NCBI GenBank assembly: GCA_958449715.1
Contig: CAUDIU010000053.1
Span: 1 to 10,967 of the forward strand
Origin: an uncultured Clostridium sp.
Lineage (GTDB): Bacteria > Cyanobacteriota > Vampirovibrionia > Gastranaerophilales > Gastranaerophilaceae
Length of the DNA: 10,967 nucleotides
Direction of reading: 5' to 3'
A model generated the notes under the pieces. That model was not told the origin of the DNA. It saw only the letters and a program-made list of their open reading frames with translations, and did no database searches. Each line of letters opens with the position of its first letter. Within the stretch, counting starts at the first letter, position 1. A program made the position numbers and the translations under genes. Below, in pieces: positions 1 to 7,037 of the stretch.

Positions 1-639
1 TTTGTAATCAGCTCGAGTTTTTTTATCATAAACAAATAAATTTGAAATGTCTACATAAAAAGAATTTGTAACTAAAGCAGCTTTTTCATTTAACTTATTT
101 TTTCTCCTTTGTCCCCAATAAGGAGAGGTAACAATTTTTATGTTATTATCACCAAAAATATTAATCAGTTTAACAAACCTTTTAAAATATAATTCATCAT
201 TTTCACGCAAATAATTCTCGCCTAACTGAAAAATAATAATATCAGGATTATATTCAATTAAAGGGGTTAAAATATTATAATCGAAATCTGAATAATATCT
301 TTCAAAATTAGCTAAATTATAAACTCTAGCACGAACTAAACGATTATTTTGCTTAACTGAAATTTTTCTGATTAAAACGTTGACATAATCATCTTTTATA
401 TTAGAAACTATTACTCCACTTGAAATAGAATTTCCTAACACTAATATTTTTAATTCTTTTTCATTTTTTTTAACATTACCTGCCGTATATTCAGCCTTAT
501 AATCGAATTCTCTGCTAAATTCATTTTTCACAATATTCTCAGCATTTTTAATATTATTTTTATAATTCAATATAAAAAATACACATATAAAGCAAGTTAC
601 AAACACTACAAATAATAATCCAAACTTAAACAAATTCAT
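1..639 (-). CDS. SGNH/GDSL-family hydrolase, membrane-anchored (3' end outside window)
   Basis: The frame is open from an ATG at 639 to the left edge, giving 213 residues without a stop, so the C-terminus is missing. AAGGA lies 6 nt before the ATG (646-650) and fixes the start. Residues about 5-25 form one hydrophobic segment after a short basic start, an uncleaved signal anchor that would place the rest outside the membrane. The body has SGNH-type blocks: ILVLGNS at 65-71 (nucleophile S71, GNS rather than GDS), YNLANFER at 107-114, and IIIFQLGEN at 134-142 (block III as GEN). The catalytic Asp-His block would lie beyond the cut. Family members act as esterases or O-acetyl-group enzymes on glycans or lipids; the substrate here is unknown. 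It lies 92 nt downstream of a glycosyltransferase on the same strand, which suggests work on a surface polysaccharide. The family call is fairly firm, the activity is not. Confidence 0.75.
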   Translation of the reverse strand, partial: MNLFKFGLLFVVFVTCFICVFFILNYKNNIKNAENIVKNEFSREFDYKAEYTAGNVKKNEKELKILVLGNSISSGVIVSNIKDDYVNVLIRKISVKQNNRLVRARVYNLANFERYYSDFDYNILTPLIEYNPDIIIFQLGENYLRENDELYFKRFVKLINIFGDNNIKIVTSPYWGQRRKNKLNEKAALVTNSFYVDISNLFVYDKKTRADYK

Positions 640-643
640 TATA

Positions 644-650
644 ATTCCTT
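644..650 (-). promoter_or_regulatory. Ribosome binding site of the SGNH gene
   Basis: Read on the minus strand the site is AAGGAAT, with 6 nt between AAGGA and the ATG at 639. It supports the start of a gene that is otherwise open-ended. I see no convincing promoter or terminator in the 640-731 gap, so co-transcription with the upstream glycosyltransferase is plausible. Confidence 0.7.
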
Positions 651-731
651 AAACAATGTATCAATTAAGAAACTATATAAAAAAACAAGTAAAATTTGAA
701 TTAGCCATTTGACCTATTTTCTCGTTCGTGA

Positions 732-1676
732 TTATTCGATTGTTGTAATTATCTGTTCGTAATATTTTTTATCTTTACAAGGTTTAATACTGTTTTTATT
801 ACGTTCTTCATTAAAAACTATTTTACCTTCAATCGGAATACTTTTTGTTGCCTTTCTAATAAACCACTCATACATAGTATCGACATGCCCCACATCAAGG
901 GCTCTATAACCCAATTTACACAAATCATAAGCAAGAACAGTTGCAGTTGGTCCCAATGCAATTATAAAAAGAGTATCTTTAGGCTGTTTTTCACAAATAT
1001 TTAGAATTTCACCATATTTCGAATAAGCATCTTTTATTGGACATAATATTCTTTTGATAGAATTTGCATTAGAAAATAAATCATTTCCGATACCTAACCT
1101 GCTTCCTTCTCCTTCTACAATTACAATATCTTTATTTTCCCATAATTTTTTCAAATTTCTATAATAGTCATTTCCTTTAGTTTCACTATCAAATTTTGAT
1201 TGTCTTGTAAGAAATGCATCAACATAATTTTTTTCAAAATTCATATACTTATATAAATAATCCCTGCAGGAAACTAAAACTCTTCTAAAATAATCGCTAT
1301 AACAACAACCAAATGTATCAGGAACACCAACCATTAAATCATCTAAGTCATTTTTTAAAACTTCTTCCAATCGTTTAGCGAGTTTTGGATCATATTGTTG
1401 AAAATTAATATTTTCTCCCATCATAATTTTAAATTCACCATCTCCAAAACGAGCAAGAGACTTATTAGAATCAACAAGAGCATATAAAGAATCATACAAA
1501 TTTAAAACTTTTGGTAATTTAACTCTTTCTAATGTTCTAGGATCAGCTAATTCATACAAAAGATTTGCGAATTTTTCATCTAAACCTTTATTTTTTACAG
1601 GTAATCTGAATTTTAAACGCAATCCAAATAAATTAACTATTAATCTTCCAGTAATTTTATTTTTTTTAATAAACAC
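732..1676 (-). CDS. GT-D fold (DUF1792) glycosyltransferase
   Basis: This 314-residue protein matches the DUF1792 / GT-D fold family, sugar transferases that use a DxE rather than DxD metal-nucleotide motif. Visible marks are SLARFGDGEF at 73-82 with DGE at 79-81, VGVPDTFG at 116-123, IVIVEGEGSRLGIGNDLF at 184-201, and the C-terminal LFIIALGPTATVLAYDL at 236-252 followed by LGYRALDVGHVD. No signal peptide or membrane segment is evident, as expected for a cytoplasmic enzyme adding sugar to a glycan or glycoprotein acceptor. The start is GTG (1674-1676), supported by AAGGAG 8 nt upstream. An ATG directly after that AAGGAG is out of frame and too close. In known cases this domain often sits in adhesin-glycosylation or capsule loci; the SGNH gene downstream fits such a setting. 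Donor and acceptor cannot be read from the sequence. Confidence 0.85.
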   Translation of the reverse strand: MFIKKNKITGRLIVNLFGLRLKFRLPVKNKGLDEKFANLLYELADPRTLERVKLPKVLNLYDSLYALVDSNKSLARFGDGEFKIMMGENINFQQYDPKLAKRLEEVLKNDLDDLMVGVPDTFGCCYSDYFRRVLVSCRDYLYKYMNFEKNYVDAFLTRQSKFDSETKGNDYYRNLKKLWENKDIVIVEGEGSRLGIGNDLFSNANSIKRILCPIKDAYSKYGEILNICEKQPKDTLFIIALGPTATVLAYDLCKLGYRALDVGHVDTMYEWFIRKATKSIPIEGKIVFNEERNKNSIKPCKDKKYYEQIITTIE

Positions 1677-1702
1677 CTATGCATCTCCTTAAATTTAAGA
1701 AA

Positions 1703-1711
1703 ATTATATCA
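1703..1711 (-). promoter_or_regulatory. Extended -10 promoter element for the GT-D gene
   Basis: Read on the minus strand this is TGATATAAT, an exact TGnTATAAT extended -10. It lies about 25 nt upstream of the GTG start, leaving room for the AAGGAG site in a leader of roughly 20 nt. No good -35 is present at 17 nt spacing, which extended -10 promoters can tolerate. It is inferred from sequence only. Confidence 0.55.
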
Positions 1712-1712
1712 C

Positions 1713-1728
1713 AAATTGTTAACAATTT
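1713..1728. promoter_or_regulatory. 16-bp perfect palindrome, candidate operator between divergent genes
   Basis: AAATTGTTAACAATTT is a perfect palindrome with no spacer. It lies immediately upstream of the minus-strand extended -10 (1703-1711) and about 16 nt before the plus-strand -10 candidates of the 114-aa gene. That position would let a dimeric regulator act on both divergent promoters. The AT-rich background makes chance palindromes more likely than usual. Confidence 0.35.
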
Positions 1729-1743
1729 AGCCATGCCTGCCAA

Positions 1744-1752
1744 TATTATAGT
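1744..1752 (+). promoter_or_regulatory. Candidate -10 element(s) for the 1764 gene and downstream operon
   Basis: Two overlapping hexamers, TATTAT (1744-1749) and TATAGT (1747-1752), end 14 and 11 nt before the ATG at 1764. Either would give a leader of only a few nucleotides. The stretch between contains no Shine-Dalgarno-like sequence. A weak TTAACA at 1719-1724 is the nearest -35 candidate, with a long 19-nt spacing. Confidence 0.4.
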
Positions 1753-1763
1753 TAAATATAAAT

Positions 1764-2108
1764 ATGAGTGACGAAATTAATAAAAAGGTTATAGATATAT
1801 TTTCAAAGCATAATAAAAATATTTCCGAAGAAACAAAGGAAAAAATAAAATATTATGCGGGATTTAGTTATGTTAGAATTGACAAAGACCATAATGGAAA
1901 TAAATTTAATCCGGAACATTTAGTAAAATATGCAGAAAAATGCCACTATATAGTAAGAGTAATGAGAGAATACAAAGGCGAAACCGTATTATATAACTAT
2001 GATGTTCCGAATAAAAACCTTTTTAAATTTATGAAATCATTTGAAGAAAATACTCTTGATGGTACAATAATTGAAATAGACAAATATTTTCCAGAGGATT
2101 TAGCATAA
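1764..2108 (+). CDS. Unrecognised 114-aa protein, first gene of the radical SAM/RNase E cluster
   Basis: I do not recognise this protein. It is soluble-looking, with no signal peptide or membrane segment. It carries a lysine-rich N-terminal region (residues 1-30), then a mixed alpha/beta-like body with YAGFSYVRIDKDHNG at 31-45, a central CHYIVRVMREYKGETVLYNY stretch around 60-79, and an acidic end (FEENTLDGTIIEIDKYFPEDLA). The ATG at 1764 is the first possible start, because an in-frame TAG lies at 1749-1751. No ribosome binding site precedes it. Its stop is 4 nt before the ATG of the radical SAM gene, so the two are almost certainly co-transcribed and perhaps translationally coupled. It is probably real, given its normal composition and tight spacing, but its function is unknown. 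Confidence 0.7.
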   Translation: MSDEINKKVIDIFSKHNKNISEETKEKIKYYAGFSYVRIDKDHNGNKFNPEHLVKYAEKCHYIVRVMREYKGETVLYNYDVPNKNLFKFMKSFEENTLDGTIIEIDKYFPEDLA

Positions 2109-2112
2109 TAAA

Positions 2113-4644
2113 ATGAATTGTTTTTTTAGAGAAAATCACGAAGCCTTATATAGATGCAACAAACCATACCAATATGTAGGTGGAGAATTTCTATCATATA
2201 ATAAAGATTTTGACAATGCGAAAGTAAGATTTGCATTCGCCTTCCCTGATAAATATGAAATAGGGATTAGCAATCTAGGACTAAGAGTTTTATATGACTT
2301 AGTTAATAAACAGCCAAACTACACGGCAGATAGAGTATATGCTCCAGAATCAGATTTTCAACCAGAAATATTATATGCACTGGAAAGCAAAAAACACATA
2401 AAAGATTTTGATGCAATAGGTTTTTCTTTACAATATGAAATGGCATATCCAACTGTTTTAAAAATGCTTGATATGGCAAAAATACCATACAGAAACGATA
2501 TGCGAAAAGACTCAGATCCTATAATCATCGCAGGAGGACCTTGTGCATTCAATCCATTACCAATAGCTGAATTTATTGACGTCTTTATGATAGGTGATGG
2601 AGAAGACAGCATAATAGAAGTTTGTGAAATTTTAGAAAAAACAAAAGGACTTCCAAGACAAGAAAGAATAAAAGCTCTTTGTGAGGGAAAAAATTCAGGG
2701 CGCTGGTCATTACTCACAGGAGGCACTGTTACAAAACGTATTGCGCAATTAAAATATGAAACAGCTCTAAAATCTTATCCAATCCCATTTTCAACGTCAG
2801 TACAAGATAGAGCTGTAGTTGAAATTAGACGAGGTTGCGGTAGAATGTGCCGTTTTTGTCAACCGGGACACGTCACATTACCAATAAGAGAAAGATCCGC
2901 AGAAGACATCATCAAAATAGCAAAAGAACTTGTGAAAAATACAGGTTATGATGAATATTCTCTTCTTTCTCTATCATCTAATGATTATAAAAACATTAAT
3001 GAAGTAATAAAAGAACTTGCAGTTGACTTTAATGAAAAGAAAATTTCAGTATCACTGCCAAGTCAAAGAATTGACGGATTTAACTTAGAGCTTGCAAATC
3101 TTGTACAAAGTGTAAGGAAATCAACTATGACACTTGCACCTGAAGCAGGTAGCCAAAGATTACGTGATAAAATCAAGAAAAACATTTCAGAAGAACAAAT
3201 TTTAAATGCCGTACTTACATTATATGAAAACGGCTGGTCTAAAATTAAATTTTACTTTATCTGCGGACTTCCAACAGAAACTCTTGCAGATATGGACGAA
3301 ATGGCTGATTTACTAAGCAAAATAAAATATCGCTGCAAACTAATAAAAAAAGAAAAAGGACTAAATCACGGTCTTGATATAACTTGCACTTTATCTATTT
3401 TTGTACCAAAACCTTTCACTCCATTCCAATGGTACGGTCAAATGAACTTAGACAAAGTAGATGAGCATATCAAATATTTAAAAGAAAAAACAAAGCATAT
3501 TAAAGGTTTGAAAATAAACTACCACGAAGATACAATTTCTCAAATAGAAGCTATACTTACTCGTGGAGATATTAGCTTATGTAAATACATAGAAGAATTA
3601 TATAAAAAAGGCTGCTATCTAGATGCTTGGGGAGAATATTTTAATAAAGACATCTGGCATGAAACAGCAAAAGAACTTGGGATTAATCTTGCAGAACTTG
3701 CTCAAAAGCAATATTCTACAGAAGAAAAGCTTCCTTGGGATTTTATAAACATAGGCGTTGATAAGGAATGGTTAATCAAAGAATATAATGATTCAAATAC
3801 AAAGCCAACCTGCGAAAAAGGCTGTGTAAATTGTGGAGTCTGCAAGAATCTTAAAACAAGAAAAATTCTTGCAGAACCCTTCAAAGCTAGTGAAAAAGCT
3901 CAAAATTTAAAAATCGAAATAAAAGATCCAAAAACTTGTCAAGGTTATGACAGAGAAATCTATAAATATAGAATTAAATTAACCAAAACTGGAATATTAA
4001 AATATTTCTCTCATCTTGATTGGCAAAATACATTTTTCAAAGCACTATCAAGAACAGATTTAGATATAGTATATTCTCTTGGTTATAACCCATCTATGAA
4101 AGTATCAATGGGAATTGCTCTGCCACTATTTGCAGAAAGCGAATGCGAACTTGTGGATATCGAATTGTTTGACAATCTTTCAATAGAAGAACTCAAACTA
4201 AAGTTAGAGAAAGTCTTACCAGAACAATCAAAAATTATAAGTATTGTTAAAATAGAAAAAAATGCCCCAGCAATTGATATGACCGCTCAATGGGCTGAAT
4301 ATAAAATAGATATTTTTAACAAATCACTTTACGATTTTGAAACTTTAAGATATAATACAGACAAAGTTTTATCTTCTGAAGAAATTTTTATAGAGAAGAA
4401 AAACAAAAAAGGTTTAATCAAAAAAACAGACGTTAAACAATCTATTAATTCATACAGATATGAAAATAATAGTCTGTACATAGTACTAAAAACCGGTCAA
4501 TCCGCAATTAATAAAGAAGATGGAACAGTTGAAAGCGGAATTCCCGCACTGAGAGCAGATGTCCTAATGAATTTAATTGCACCCGATGTAACATTTGATA
4601 TCAAACGTACACGGTTCTTTGACAGAGATTTAAAAGAATTATAG
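2113..4644 (+). CDS. B12-binding-type radical SAM protein fused to DUF2344 (TIGR03960/TIGR03936)
   Basis: This is an 843-residue fusion. Residues about 20-190 look like the cobalamin-binding-type domain that precedes many radical SAM enzymes (FPDKYEIGISNLGLRVLYD at 44-62; GGPCAFNPLPIAEFIDVFMIG at 141-161; GDGE at 161-164), with no DxHxxG cobalamin ligand motif seen. The radical SAM core carries C242-x3-C246-x2-C249 for the SAM-bound 4Fe-4S cluster, then LAPEAGSQRLRD at 341-352 and FICGLPTET at 382-390. A second cysteine group, C567, C571, C574 and C577, may bind another cluster or zinc. Residues about 618-843 are the DUF2344/TIGR03936 domain (ILKYFSHLDWQNTFFKAL; YSLGYNPSMKVSMGIALPL). The reaction is unknown; association with RNase E/G genes suggests RNA or ribosome modification, which is inference. 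No Shine-Dalgarno is seen; coupling to the gene 4 nt upstream is likely. Confidence 0.9.
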   Translation: MNCFFRENHEALYRCNKPYQYVGGEFLSYNKDFDNAKVRFAFAFPDKYEIGISNLGLRVLYDLVNKQPNYTADRVYAPESDFQPEILYALESKKHIKDFDAIGFSLQYEMAYPTVLKMLDMAKIPYRNDMRKDSDPIIIAGGPCAFNPLPIAEFIDVFMIGDGEDSIIEVCEILEKTKGLPRQERIKALCEGKNSGRWSLLTGGTVTKRIAQLKYETALKSYPIPFSTSVQDRAVVEIRRGCGRMCRFCQPGHVTLPIRERSAEDIIKIAKELVKNTGYDEYSLLSLSSNDYKNINEVIKELAVDFNEKKISVSLPSQRIDGFNLELANLVQSVRKSTMTLAPEAGSQRLRDKIKKNISEEQILNAVLTLYENGWSKIKFYFICGLPTETLADMDEMADLLSKIKYRCKLIKKEKGLNHGLDITCTLSIFVPKPFTPFQWYGQMNLDKVDEHIKYLKEKTKHIKGLKINYHEDTISQIEAILTRGDISLCKYIEELYKKGCYLDAWGEYFNKDIWHETAKELGINLAELAQKQYSTEEKLPWDFINIGVDKEWLIKEYNDSNTKPTCEKGCVNCGVCKNLKTRKILAEPFKASEKAQNLKIEIKDPKTCQGYDREIYKYRIKLTKTGILKYFSHLDWQNTFFKALSRTDLDIVYSLGYNPSMKVSMGIALPLFAESECELVDIELFDNLSIEELKLKLEKVLPEQSKIISIVKIEKNAPAIDMTAQWAEYKIDIFNKSLYDFETLRYNTDKVLSSEEIFIEKKNKKGLIKKTDVKQSINSYRYENNSLYIVLKTGQSAINKEDGTVESGIPALRADVLMNLIAPDVTFDIKRTRFFDRDLKEL

Positions 4645-4645
4645 T

Positions 4646-4651
4646 AAAGGA
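4646..4651 (+). promoter_or_regulatory. Ribosome binding site of rne
   Basis: AAAGGA sits 9 nt before the ATG at 4661, just after the radical SAM stop codon (TAG, 4642-4644). It decides the start of the RNase gene, adding about 18 polar residues before the conserved KKIIIAERDNIAAV core. Confidence 0.7.
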
Positions 4652-4660
4652 TTTTTATTT

Positions 4661-6490
4661 ATGGCAAACGACAGACACAACAAAAACGGGCAGCAAAATG
4701 GAAACGTTGAAAAGAAAATCATTATTGCAGAACGTGATAATATTGCTGCTGTATTAGAAAACGGAAAAGTAACTGACTTTTTTATTTCAAGAGGCGAAGT
4801 AATCTTAGGTGATGTTTATCTTGCAACAGTAGATAACATTTTACCAAGTATTGATGCAGCATTTGTAAATGTAGGTTTCGATAAAATGGGCTTTTTACAC
4901 GCACAAGATGTTATGGGTAAAGGCTCATTAAAAGATAAATTATCACCAAAACAAAAACTTATCGTTCAAGTTGTAAAAGAACCAACAGGGCATAAAGGTC
5001 CAAGAGTAACCACAGAAATAAGCCTACCTGGGAGATTTTTGGTATTAATGCCAAATGAACCAGGTATAAGCATAAGTAAAAAAATCGAAAATTCAAAAGA
5101 AAGAGCTAGACTAAAATCAGTAGTAAGCCTTATCAAACCTGTAGGAGTAGGTGTAATTATCAGAACAGAAGCAGAAGGACAATCTGAAGCAGATATTCAA
5201 GAAGACTTAGAAATCTTACTTGAAAAATGGAACAACATTATCACTGCAGCAGAAACAATGACTCCTCCAAATCTTTTATACAGAGATCAAGATTTACTAT
5301 ATAGAACAATAAGAGAAGCTTGCACTGAAGATGTAAAAGAAATCGTTGTAGATACTGCTTTTGCAATGCAAAGAGTTCAAAATATTTTGCAAAACTGGCA
5401 TATGAACAAAAATGTTCAAGTAACTCTATACAAAGGGACAGAACCTTTATTAATTGCTACTGATATTCATAAAGAAATAAAAGCTGCATTAAATGTAAAA
5501 GTTAATATGCCATCAGGTGGATATTTATTTATCCAACAAACAGAAGCTCTAACTGTAATCGATGTAAACAGCGGTAAATTTACAAGTTCATCTACTCAAG
5601 ATGAAACAATTTTGAAAACAAATATAGAAGCTGTACATGAAATTGCAAGACAATTAAGATTAAGAAATATCGGCGGAATGATTATCGTAGACTTTATTGA
5701 TATGATGTCAAGAGCAGACAAACTTGCAATGTTAGAAGAATTAGAAATTGCACTTGAACCAGACAAAGCAAAACCTCAAGTAGGTCAAATTTCAGATTTA
5801 GGCTTGGTTGAATTAACAAGACACAGACAAGGACAATCCCTTTCTGAAATATTTACAAGAAAATGTCCTCACTGTCAGGGTACAGGCTACTTTATGAATG
5901 AATTCAACTTCTCAACACCAACAGCAGAAGGAGAATACAGAGCTAAAGCAGCAAAAATGAAGTTACCTGTAAACAACTTTAAAAAGAATAAAAATAACAA
6001 CAAAAATCAAAATCAACCAGCTCCGCAACAAGAAACTCAAGTAGAAGAAATTCAAGAAATACAACAACCTGAAATTGAAGTAGAAAATCCTTCTACTATT
6101 GCGTCTCAAGAAACAGAAAAACGCGAAAATAAGAAAAAACGCGGGGGAAGAAAAAATAAGTTTGAGAAAAAAACTCAAGAACAACAAGAAATAGTTGTTG
6201 AACAAACTGTAGAAACTGCTGATACTGTTCTTAAACCAAATGAAGAAATCAAGCCAATAATTGAGCCAGATGCTTCAGAAAAAACAAAACCAGTAGAAAA
6301 AGAAGAACCTAAAGTAGAAATTGAAACTGAAACAGAACAAGAAAAAACAAATGAAACTTCTGAAACTCAAGCAGAAACAACAGAACCAGAAATTAAAAAA
6401 ACTCGCAGACCAAATAGAGGGACATCCAAAACAAGAAAACCTCGAACTAAAAAAACTAAAGCAACAAAAGAGGAAAAAGTTGAAGAATAA
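4661..6490 (+). CDS. rne: Ribonuclease E/G, cyanobacterial-type, with long charged C-terminal tail
   Basis: This is an endoribonuclease that cuts single-stranded AU-rich RNA in mRNA turnover and rRNA/tRNA processing. Residues 19-190 form the N-terminal part with the S1-type RNA-binding domain (GDVYLATVDNILPSIDAAFVN at 50-70). The DNase I-like catalytic region has VIDVNSGKF with D301 and N303, and IIVDFIDM with D344, matching the E. coli Asp/Asn/Asp metal site. CPHC (C402, C405) is the zinc-link cysteine pair. The text QVVKEPTGHKGPR and LPGRFLVLMP resembles cyanobacterial RNase E. After about residue 420 the protein is low-complexity, with basic patches at 441-449, 487-504 and 579-603 between acidic Glu/Thr/Gln-rich blocks. 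Such tails are usually disordered platforms for RNA and degradosome partners. At 609 residues it is longer than a minimal RNase G. No membrane-targeting helix is obvious. Choice between rne and rng names is by similarity only. Confidence 0.93.
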   Translation: MANDRHNKNGQQNGNVEKKIIIAERDNIAAVLENGKVTDFFISRGEVILGDVYLATVDNILPSIDAAFVNVGFDKMGFLHAQDVMGKGSLKDKLSPKQKLIVQVVKEPTGHKGPRVTTEISLPGRFLVLMPNEPGISISKKIENSKERARLKSVVSLIKPVGVGVIIRTEAEGQSEADIQEDLEILLEKWNNIITAAETMTPPNLLYRDQDLLYRTIREACTEDVKEIVVDTAFAMQRVQNILQNWHMNKNVQVTLYKGTEPLLIATDIHKEIKAALNVKVNMPSGGYLFIQQTEALTVIDVNSGKFTSSSTQDETILKTNIEAVHEIARQLRLRNIGGMIIVDFIDMMSRADKLAMLEELEIALEPDKAKPQVGQISDLGLVELTRHRQGQSLSEIFTRKCPHCQGTGYFMNEFNFSTPTAEGEYRAKAAKMKLPVNNFKKNKNNNKNQNQPAPQQETQVEEIQEIQQPEIEVENPSTIASQETEKRENKKKRGGRKNKFEKKTQEQQEIVVEQTVETADTVLKPNEEIKPIIEPDASEKTKPVEKEEPKVEIETETEQEKTNETSETQAETTEPEIKKTRRPNRGTSKTRKPRTKKTKATKEEKVEE

Positions 6491-6770
6491 AATCATAAAT
6501 ACAATTTTTACTTTTATATTTTTAACAGCAAATGCGGGATTGTGTGAGCAAACCCGCTCTGCTGTTATGCACAATGCAATAATTAAATTTGGTCTTGCAA
6601 TGGGTGGGGTTGCATTATCTTCAATAATTATTTTTGTAGGGCTAACTATATACAATAAATTTTTCGTTTCTCAAACAAGACCTCATTCACTTGAAGAAGA
6701 AATCTTAAAAACACCCAAAACAACTGAAGATGCCATAAAATTTTTCATAAATAAAAATAAACTAAATTAA
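6480..6770 (+). CDS. Small signal-peptide/membrane protein overlapping the end of rne
   Basis: I do not recognise this 96-residue protein. The preferred start is TTG at 6480, preceded by AGAGG (6469-6473) with 6 nt spacing. It overlaps the last 11 nt of rne in another frame, so translation is probably coupled. From that start the product opens like an export signal: MKNK, a hydrophobic run at 5-16, then A17-N18-A19 as a possible signal peptidase site. An LC follows at 21-22, but it does not make a good lipobox. A second hydrophobic segment lies at about 36-58 (GLAMGGVALSSIIIFVGLTIY), followed by a charged tail to residue 96. If cleaved, it would be a single-pass membrane protein. The same frame stays open upstream to 6321, but that part is only an alternative reading of the repetitive rne tail and gives K/L/Q-rich nonsense. 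Confidence 0.65.
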   Translation: MKNKIINTIFTFIFLTANAGLCEQTRSAVMHNAIIKFGLAMGGVALSSIIIFVGLTIYNKFFVSQTRPHSLEEEILKTPKTTEDAIKFFINKNKLN

Positions 6771-6781
6771 AAGGATTTTAT

Positions 6782-7015
6782 ATGAAAAGAAACGGTTTTG
6801 GAGCAATAAGCTTACTTTTAGGACTAGTAATTACAGCGATAATATTTTTAATAGGTATAAGCACATTTAAAGGTGTTTCATCAATAAAAATGAAAGATTC
6901 ATCAATTGATAGTCAAAGTGTTCAAGAACATGTAGACCAAACTGTAAACGAAATAGAACAAATGCGCCAACAAACAATTGATTACAATAAACAAATGGAA
7001 CAAAATGACTACTAA
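6782..7015 (+). CDS. 77-aa single-pass membrane protein with prepilin-like N-terminus
   Basis: I do not recognise this protein. AAGGA lies 6 nt before the ATG, a good ribosome binding site, and the gene starts 11 nt after the previous stop. The N-terminus reads MKRNG-FGAISLLLGLVITAI, a short basic leader, a glycine, then Phe and a long hydrophobic segment (6-26). This resembles a type IV prepilin peptidase site (G5/F6), but the usual Glu at mature position 5 is Ser (S10), so it may instead be a plain signal anchor. The remainder is a polar, Gln/Glu-rich stretch (about 45-75, QSVQEHVDQTVNEIEQMRQQ) likely to form a helix or coiled coil. It is the last gene of the plus-strand cluster and possibly works with the preceding small membrane protein. 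Confidence 0.7.
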   Translation: MKRNGFGAISLLLGLVITAIIFLIGISTFKGVSSIKMKDSSIDSQSVQEHVDQTVNEIEQMRQQTIDYNKQMEQNDY

Positions 7016-7016
7016 T

Positions 7017-7037
7017 TAAAAAAGCGTTTATTTTTTA
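7017..7037. terminator. Weak AT-only hairpin at the convergent gene ends
   Basis: The arms TAAAAAA (7017-7023) and TTTTTTA (7031-7037) are separated by GCGTTTA. They lie between and just into the stop codons of the two converging genes, which are only 12 nt apart. A/T runs on both strands could act in both directions, but the stem has no G-C pair and would be unstable. This is a weak candidate; nothing stronger is visible at this boundary. Confidence 0.25.

Noticed and set aside
2303..3884. Three antisense open frames (60-122 aa) within the radical SAM gene
   Set aside because: No recognisable domain and overlap with a highly conserved coding frame; they are mirror frames.
6321..6479. An open frame inside the rne tail, in phase with the small membrane gene, that would extend it to 149 aa
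   Set aside because: The extra 53 residues are a K/L/Q-rich out-of-frame reading of the low-complexity rne tail. A TTG at 6480 with AGAGG 6 nt upstream gives a proper signal-like start.
5963..6655. Antisense open frames rich in Phe, Leu and Ile opposite the rne tail
   Set aside because: They are complements of A-rich Lys/Glu codons, without ribosome binding sites, and lie opposite a well-supported gene.
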